In this document: positions 6,763 to 9,468 of the stretch, piece after piece | How positions within the stretch are numbered: the stretch's first letter is position 1 | How the letters are laid out: each line of letters opens with the position of its first letter | Source: Bacillota bacterium | GTDB taxonomy: Bacteria; Bacillota; Bacilli; Calditerricolales; Calditerricolaceae | Direction of reading: 5' to 3' | Length of the DNA stretch: 9,468 bases | NCBI GenBank assembly: GCA_017577925.1 | Contig: PKQU01000070.1 | Coordinates: 1-9,468, forward strand | Notes under the pieces: model-generated | Databases searched by the model: none | Told to the model about the DNA's origin: nothing | Seen by the model: only the letters and a program-made list of their open reading frames with translations | Translations under genes and position numbers: made by a program

Positions 6763-7272
6763 ATGAACAAGCGAGAGTGGGGGCGTTTGGTGGGCATCGG
6801 GGTGCTGACCGCGTTGGCCGTTGCAGCCCATGGCGCGTGGGCCAACGGGGCGTCGGCACCGGGATCGGTGGACGACCCGCTGGTGACGAAGAGCTATGTG
6901 GACGCGAAGGTGGATGAACTTCGTCGGTCGCTGTCCGGGCAGCCGTCGCCCAGCCAGCCGCCGTCCGACTCGCGCTCGAGCGCCTTCGCCGTGGTGGAAT
7001 TGCGTCCGGGCGATGCGCTGATTGGGCAGTCGGGAACCGAGATCATCATTCGTTCGCCGGGCCGGGTGTATCCGATAACCAGTGCGGCCGGCGGGCTGTC
7101 GGATCTTTCGGCGGGAGTCGACCGCCAGACGGGTCCCCTGCCGATGAACCATTTCTTGATCGTGCCGCGCAGCGATGGGCGGGGGATTTATGCCGACCCC
7201 AACAACCGGCCCAATGTGGTGGTCATGGTCCGCGGCGCATACGAAATTCGACAGGGATATGCAAAACGTTGA
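6763..7272 (+). CDS. Small secreted protein of unknown function
   Basis: The product has 169 residues. The signal peptide (~1-27, hydrophobic core ~9-22) has a likely cleavage site after AWA. A short charged helix (~37-58, 'DDPLVTKSYVDAKVDELRR') could mediate oligomerisation. A Pro/Ser-rich linker (~59-73) follows, and then a compact, probably beta-rich domain (~74-163). That domain has 'LRPGDALIGQSGTEIIIRSPG', written here as LRPGDALIGQ then SGTEIIIRSPG, and also 'GGLSDLSAGVD', 'NHFLIVPRSDGRGI' and a closing 'VVVMVRGAYEI'. I recall similar exported hypothetical proteins in other Firmicutes but know no function. GGAGG at 6751-6755 gives a 7-base spacing to the ATG. No terminator or promoter is obvious in the gap from the protease, so the two are probably cotranscribed. 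The stop codon overlaps the -35 box of the metK promoter. Confidence 0.85.
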   Translation: MNKREWGRLVGIGVLTALAVAAHGAWANGASAPGSVDDPLVTKSYVDAKVDELRRSLSGQPSPSQPPSDSRSSAFAVVELRPGDALIGQSGTEIIIRSPGRVYPITSAAGGLSDLSAGVDRQTGPLPMNHFLIVPRSDGRGIYADPNNRPNVVVMVRGAYEIRQGYAKR

Positions 7273-7297
7273 CAAGCCTGTCGAAATACGATACAAT
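7269..7297 (+). promoter_or_regulatory. Sigma-A promoter of metK
   Basis: A perfect -35 box TTGACA (7269-7274) and a near-perfect -10 box TACAAT (7292-7297) are separated by exactly 17 bases. The -35 box overlaps the TGA stop (7270-7272) of the preceding gene. The predicted transcript start is near 7304, giving a leader of only about 76 bases. Confidence 0.9.
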
Positions 7298-7308
7298 ACC
7301 CGCGAATG

Positions 7309-7325
7309 ACCGTGGGGACGACGGT
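7309..7325 (+). other. Small hairpin at the 5' end of the metK leader
   Basis: ACCGT (7309-7313) can pair with ACGGT (7321-7325) around the loop GGGGACG. Loop bases GACG (7317-7320) are complementary to CGTC (7337-7340) in the loop of the following terminator hairpin, so a 4-bp loop-loop contact is possible. This is read from the sequence only and the pairing is short. Confidence 0.35.
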
Positions 7326-7358
7326 AACCTTTTCCTCGTCGGAAAAGGTTTCTTTTTT
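7326..7358 (+). terminator. Intrinsic terminator inside the metK leader (putative attenuator)
   Basis: A perfect 10-bp stem (AACCTTTTCC at 7326-7335, GGAAAAGGTT at 7341-7350) with a TCGTC loop is followed by TCTTTTTT. It lies downstream of the metK promoter and ends 6 bases before the metK Shine-Dalgarno site, so every metK transcript from that promoter must read through it. It may also stop readthrough from the upstream gene. The roughly 55-base transcript up to this point is too short for an S-box riboswitch. Confidence 0.8.
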
Positions 7359-7364
7359 GTAAGC

Positions 7365-7373
7365 AAAGGAGGT
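7365..7373 (+). promoter_or_regulatory. metK: Strong ribosome binding site of metK
   Basis: AAAGGAGGT is close to a full match to the 16S rRNA anti-Shine-Dalgarno sequence and lies 6 bases before the ATG at 7380. It fixes that start. Confidence 0.9.
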
Positions 7374-7379
7374 ACGGCC

Positions 7380-8594
7380 ATGGAATACCGCAAGGGACGC
7401 CGCCTGTTCACGTCCGAGTCGGTGACCGAGGGGCATCCGGACAAGATCTGCGATCAGATTTCGGACGCCGTGCTGGATGCCATCCTGGAAAAGGACCCCA
7501 ACGCCCGCGTCGCCTGCGAAACGGCGGTGACGACCGGGCTTGTGCTGGTGACGGGGGAGATCACCACGGAGTGTTACGTGGACATCCCCAAACTGGTGCG
7601 CGACGTGATCCGCGACATTGGGTACACGCGGGCCAAGTTCGGCTTTGACGCCGACACCTGCGCCGTCATCACGGCCATCGACGAGCAGTCGCCGGACATC
7701 GCCGCGGGCGTGAACCGGGCGCTGGAAGCGCGGGAGGGACAGATGTCCGACGAGGAAATCGAGGCCATCGGGGCGGGCGACCAGGGGCTGATGTTCGGGT
7801 TTGCCTGCAACGAGACGCCGGAACTGATGCCGCTGCCCATCTCCCTGGCCCACAAGCTGGCGCGCCGGCTGGCGGAGGTGCGCAAGAAGGAGATCCTGCC
7901 GTACCTGCGCCCGGACGGCAAGACGCAGGTGACGATCGAGTACGACGGAGACAAGCCGGTCCGCGTCGACACCATCGTCATCTCCACCCAGCACCATCCC
8001 GACGTGTCGCAGGAGCAGATCAAGGCTGACCTGTTGGAGCATGTGGTAAAACCGGTGGTGCCGGTGCACCTCCTCGACGATGCCACCAAGTACTTCATCA
8101 ACCCGTCGGGCCGTTTCGTGATCGGCGGACCGCAGGGTGATGCCGGGCTGACCGGCCGGAAGATCATCGTCGACACCTACGGCGGATATGCCCGCCACGG
8201 CGGCGGGGCCTTCTCGGGCAAGGACCCGACAAAGGTGGACCGCTCGGGGGCGTACGCCGCACGGTACGTGGCGAAGAACATCGTCGCCGCCGGGCTGGCC
8301 GACAAGTGCGAGGTGCAGGTGGCCTACGCCATCGGCGTGGCGCAGCCGGTGTCGATCAGCGTGGACACCTACGGCACGGGCAAGGTGAGCGAAGAGGTGC
8401 TGGTGAGCCTCATTCGCAAGCATTTTGACCTGCGGCCGGCGGGGATCATCAAGATGCTCGACCTGCGCCGTCCGATTTACCGCCAGGTGGCCGCGTACGG
8501 GCACTTCGGCCGCGACGACCTCGACCTGCCGTGGGAGCGGACCGACAAAGCGGAGATCTTGAAAGCCGAAGCTCAAGAATACGTGAAGATGTAA
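7380..8594 (+). CDS. metK: S-adenosylmethionine synthetase (methionine adenosyltransferase)
   Basis: The product has 404 residues, the usual length for bacterial MetK. It is a cytoplasmic enzyme that makes S-adenosylmethionine from methionine and ATP, releasing phosphate and diphosphate, and usually works as a tetramer. The N-terminal 'TEGHPDK' motif holds the catalytic-site His19. Family signature 1 is GAGDQGLMFG (131-140) and signature 2 is GGGAFSGKD (274-282). The sequence is colinear throughout and intact, ending 'RTDKAEILKAEAQEYVKM'. It has its own sigma-A promoter, a leader with a terminator hairpin, and a downstream terminator, so it looks monocistronic. In Bacillus subtilis metK is controlled by an S-box riboswitch; I see none here. 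Confidence 0.98.
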   Translation: MEYRKGRRLFTSESVTEGHPDKICDQISDAVLDAILEKDPNARVACETAVTTGLVLVTGEITTECYVDIPKLVRDVIRDIGYTRAKFGFDADTCAVITAIDEQSPDIAAGVNRALEAREGQMSDEEIEAIGAGDQGLMFGFACNETPELMPLPISLAHKLARRLAEVRKKEILPYLRPDGKTQVTIEYDGDKPVRVDTIVISTQHHPDVSQEQIKADLLEHVVKPVVPVHLLDDATKYFINPSGRFVIGGPQGDAGLTGRKIIVDTYGGYARHGGGAFSGKDPTKVDRSGAYAARYVAKNIVAAGLADKCEVQVAYAIGVAQPVSISVDTYGTGKVSEEVLVSLIRKHFDLRPAGIIKMLDLRRPIYRQVAAYGHFGRDDLDLPWERTDKAEILKAEAQEYVKM

Positions 8595-8605
8595 GGAACC
8601 GAGAC

Positions 8606-8631
8606 AACCCCGCTGTAGAGCGGGGTTTTTT
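8606..8631 (+). terminator. Rho-independent terminator after metK
   Basis: CCCCGCT (8608-8614) pairs perfectly with AGCGGGG (8619-8625) around a GTAG loop and is followed by six T residues. Two A-T pairs can extend the stem. It begins 11 bases after the metK stop. Confidence 0.92.
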
Positions 8632-8660
8632 CGGGGGTGGCGTCGACGAATTATTTAAAT

Positions 8661-9468
8661 ATGAGTCCAAGTGCCATGAACCCGGAGCAGTTGGATGCCC
8701 TGGTGGAACAGGTCATCGTTGTAACCCAGCATTGCCGAGAGCAGGTGTTCGCCCTTCTGGAGTCGACACGGGCGGAGGCGGAGGCCGCGCGGCGGGAGCT
8801 GGAGGCCGTCAAGCGAGAAGCCCAAGCGATCATGCGCGCCTACGACAACACGCGGCGGCAGTGGCAGCGGGCGCGCCGCCACCTGGCCGACGTGAGCCGT
8901 CGCTTCGACGCCGCGTCGGAAGAGGCCATCCGCGCGGCGTATGAGGAGGCGAGCCGCCTGCAGGAGCAGCTCGGCGTCTACCAGGAGCGCGAGCGCCACG
9001 TGCGGAGGCGGCGGGAGGACCTGGAGCGCCGGTTGCGCAGTCTGGAGGGGATGGTGCGCCGGGCCGAGGAGCTCTTGACGCAGATCGGTGTCGTGCTCGA
9101 CTTTCTCAGCGGCAACCTGGCGGAAGTGGTCACCAACCTCAAGCGGCGGTCGGCGCCGGAGTGGCTCGGGCTGGCCATTTTGCAAGCCCAGGAAGAGGAG
9201 CGCAAACGCGTGGCCCGGGAGATCCACGACGGTCCGGCCCAGATCCTGGCCAACGTTGTCTTGCGGGCGGACATGGCGGACCGGCGCATCGCGAAGCAGG
9301 AGTACGAGGCGGCGCGCCGTGAATTGCAGGAAGTGAAGAACCTCGTGCGGGAAAGCCTGATCGACGTGCGGCGCATCATCTTTGATCTGCGGCCGATGAG
9401 CCTGGACGACTTGGGACTGGTTCCCACGCTGCGCAGGTACCTGTCCACGCTCGAGGAACGGCACGGCT
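8661..9468 (+). CDS. degS: Sensor histidine kinase DegS, 3' partial
   Basis: The first 269 residues are present and the frame is open at the window edge. DegS is a cytoplasmic sensor kinase of the HisKA_3/NarL class that phosphorylates the regulator DegU, which in Bacillus controls degradative exoenzymes, motility and competence. Residues ~8-170 form a long charged coiled coil that matches the DegS sensor domain (pattern 'SRRFDAASEEAIRAAYEEA', then 'RRREDLERRL'). The H-box is 'EEERKRVAREIHDGPAQILANV', split here as EEERKRVAREIHD and GPAQILANV, with the phospho-acceptor His189, the number known for B. subtilis DegS. 'VRRIIFDLRPMSLDDLGLVPTLRRYL' (residues ~236-261) is also typical. The ATPase domain lies beyond the window. 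The start is uncertain: ATGs at 8661 and 8676 are both in frame and neither has a good Shine-Dalgarno site. Whether degU follows cannot be seen. Confidence 0.93.
   Translation, partial: MSPSAMNPEQLDALVEQVIVVTQHCREQVFALLESTRAEAEAARRELEAVKREAQAIMRAYDNTRRQWQRARRHLADVSRRFDAASEEAIRAAYEEASRLQEQLGVYQERERHVRRRREDLERRLRSLEGMVRRAEELLTQIGVVLDFLSGNLAEVVTNLKRRSAPEWLGLAILQAQEEERKRVAREIHDGPAQILANVVLRADMADRRIAKQEYEAARRELQEVKNLVRESLIDVRRIIFDLRPMSLDDLGLVPTLRRYLSTLEERHG

Noticed and set aside
4163..6859. An 898-codon open frame on the minus strand opposite the subtilase
   Set aside because: The + strand encodes a complete S8 protease with its catalytic triad; the reverse frame has His/Arg/Pro-rich shadow composition and no SD-supported start.
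7304..7379. S-box (SAM-I) or SMK-box riboswitch in the metK leader
   Set aside because: The leader is about 76 bases in total and I see none of the conserved S-box helices; the terminator begins only ~22 bases after the predicted transcript start.
7188..8576. A long minus-strand open frame opposite metK
   Set aside because: metK is unambiguous on the + strand with both family signatures; the reverse frame is a composition artefact.
1..9468. CRISPR arrays, tRNA or rRNA genes, insertion sequences, phage genes
   Set aside because: I found no regularly spaced direct repeats, no tRNA-like or rRNA-like segments, and no transposase, integrase or phage proteins in any frame.

Overview
The window is GC-rich (clearly above 60% by eye), and every gene I can support lies on the + strand. 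The gene content points to a high-GC, probably thermophilic member of the Bacillales/Firmicutes. The evidence is strong AGGAGG-type Shine-Dalgarno sites, U-tailed intrinsic terminators, a textbook sigma-A promoter, secreted proteins with 'copper amine oxidase N-terminal' stalk domains, a subtilisin-like protease, and a DegS sensor kinase. The species assignment is inference only.

Layout. (1) Positions 1-177 hold the 3' end of a stalk-domain protein, closed by an intrinsic terminator (193-219). (2) Positions 262-1734 encode a secreted stalk-domain/TolC-like coiled-coil protein that appears to lack the outer-membrane barrel, closed by a terminator (1740-1768). (3) Positions 1902-4220 encode a large secreted protein: stalk domain, a catalytically degraded staphylococcal-nuclease-like domain, and a long uncharacterised region ending in a helical part that resembles an alpha/alpha toroid. 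(4) Positions 4221-4450 are a structured intergenic region with two mutually exclusive hairpins, an extended -10 promoter and a hairpin-rich leader. (5) Positions 4451-6709 encode a subtilase with a complete catalytic triad, an I9-like propeptide and three C-terminal PPC-like domains. (6) Positions 6763-7272 encode a small secreted protein of unknown function, probably cotranscribed with the protease. (7) The metK promoter overlaps the stop codon of that gene. Its short leader contains a perfect intrinsic terminator just before the metK Shine-Dalgarno site. metK (7380-8594) follows, with its own terminator. (8) From 8661 to the window edge lies the 5' part of degS.

How the genes fit together. 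The first five genes form a block of exported proteins (cell wall, envelope or extracellular). Three adjacent genes share the stalk domain, which suggests a common envelope location. The block is followed by a housekeeping enzyme (S-adenosylmethionine synthetase) and a regulator. In Bacillus subtilis DegS, with its partner DegU, controls secreted degradative enzymes; a link to the protease here is inference from proximity only. The most interesting items are the barrel-less TolC/stalk fusion, the degenerate nuclease domain in a three-part secreted protein, and the short metK leader, which looks like an attenuator but is too small for an S-box riboswitch.
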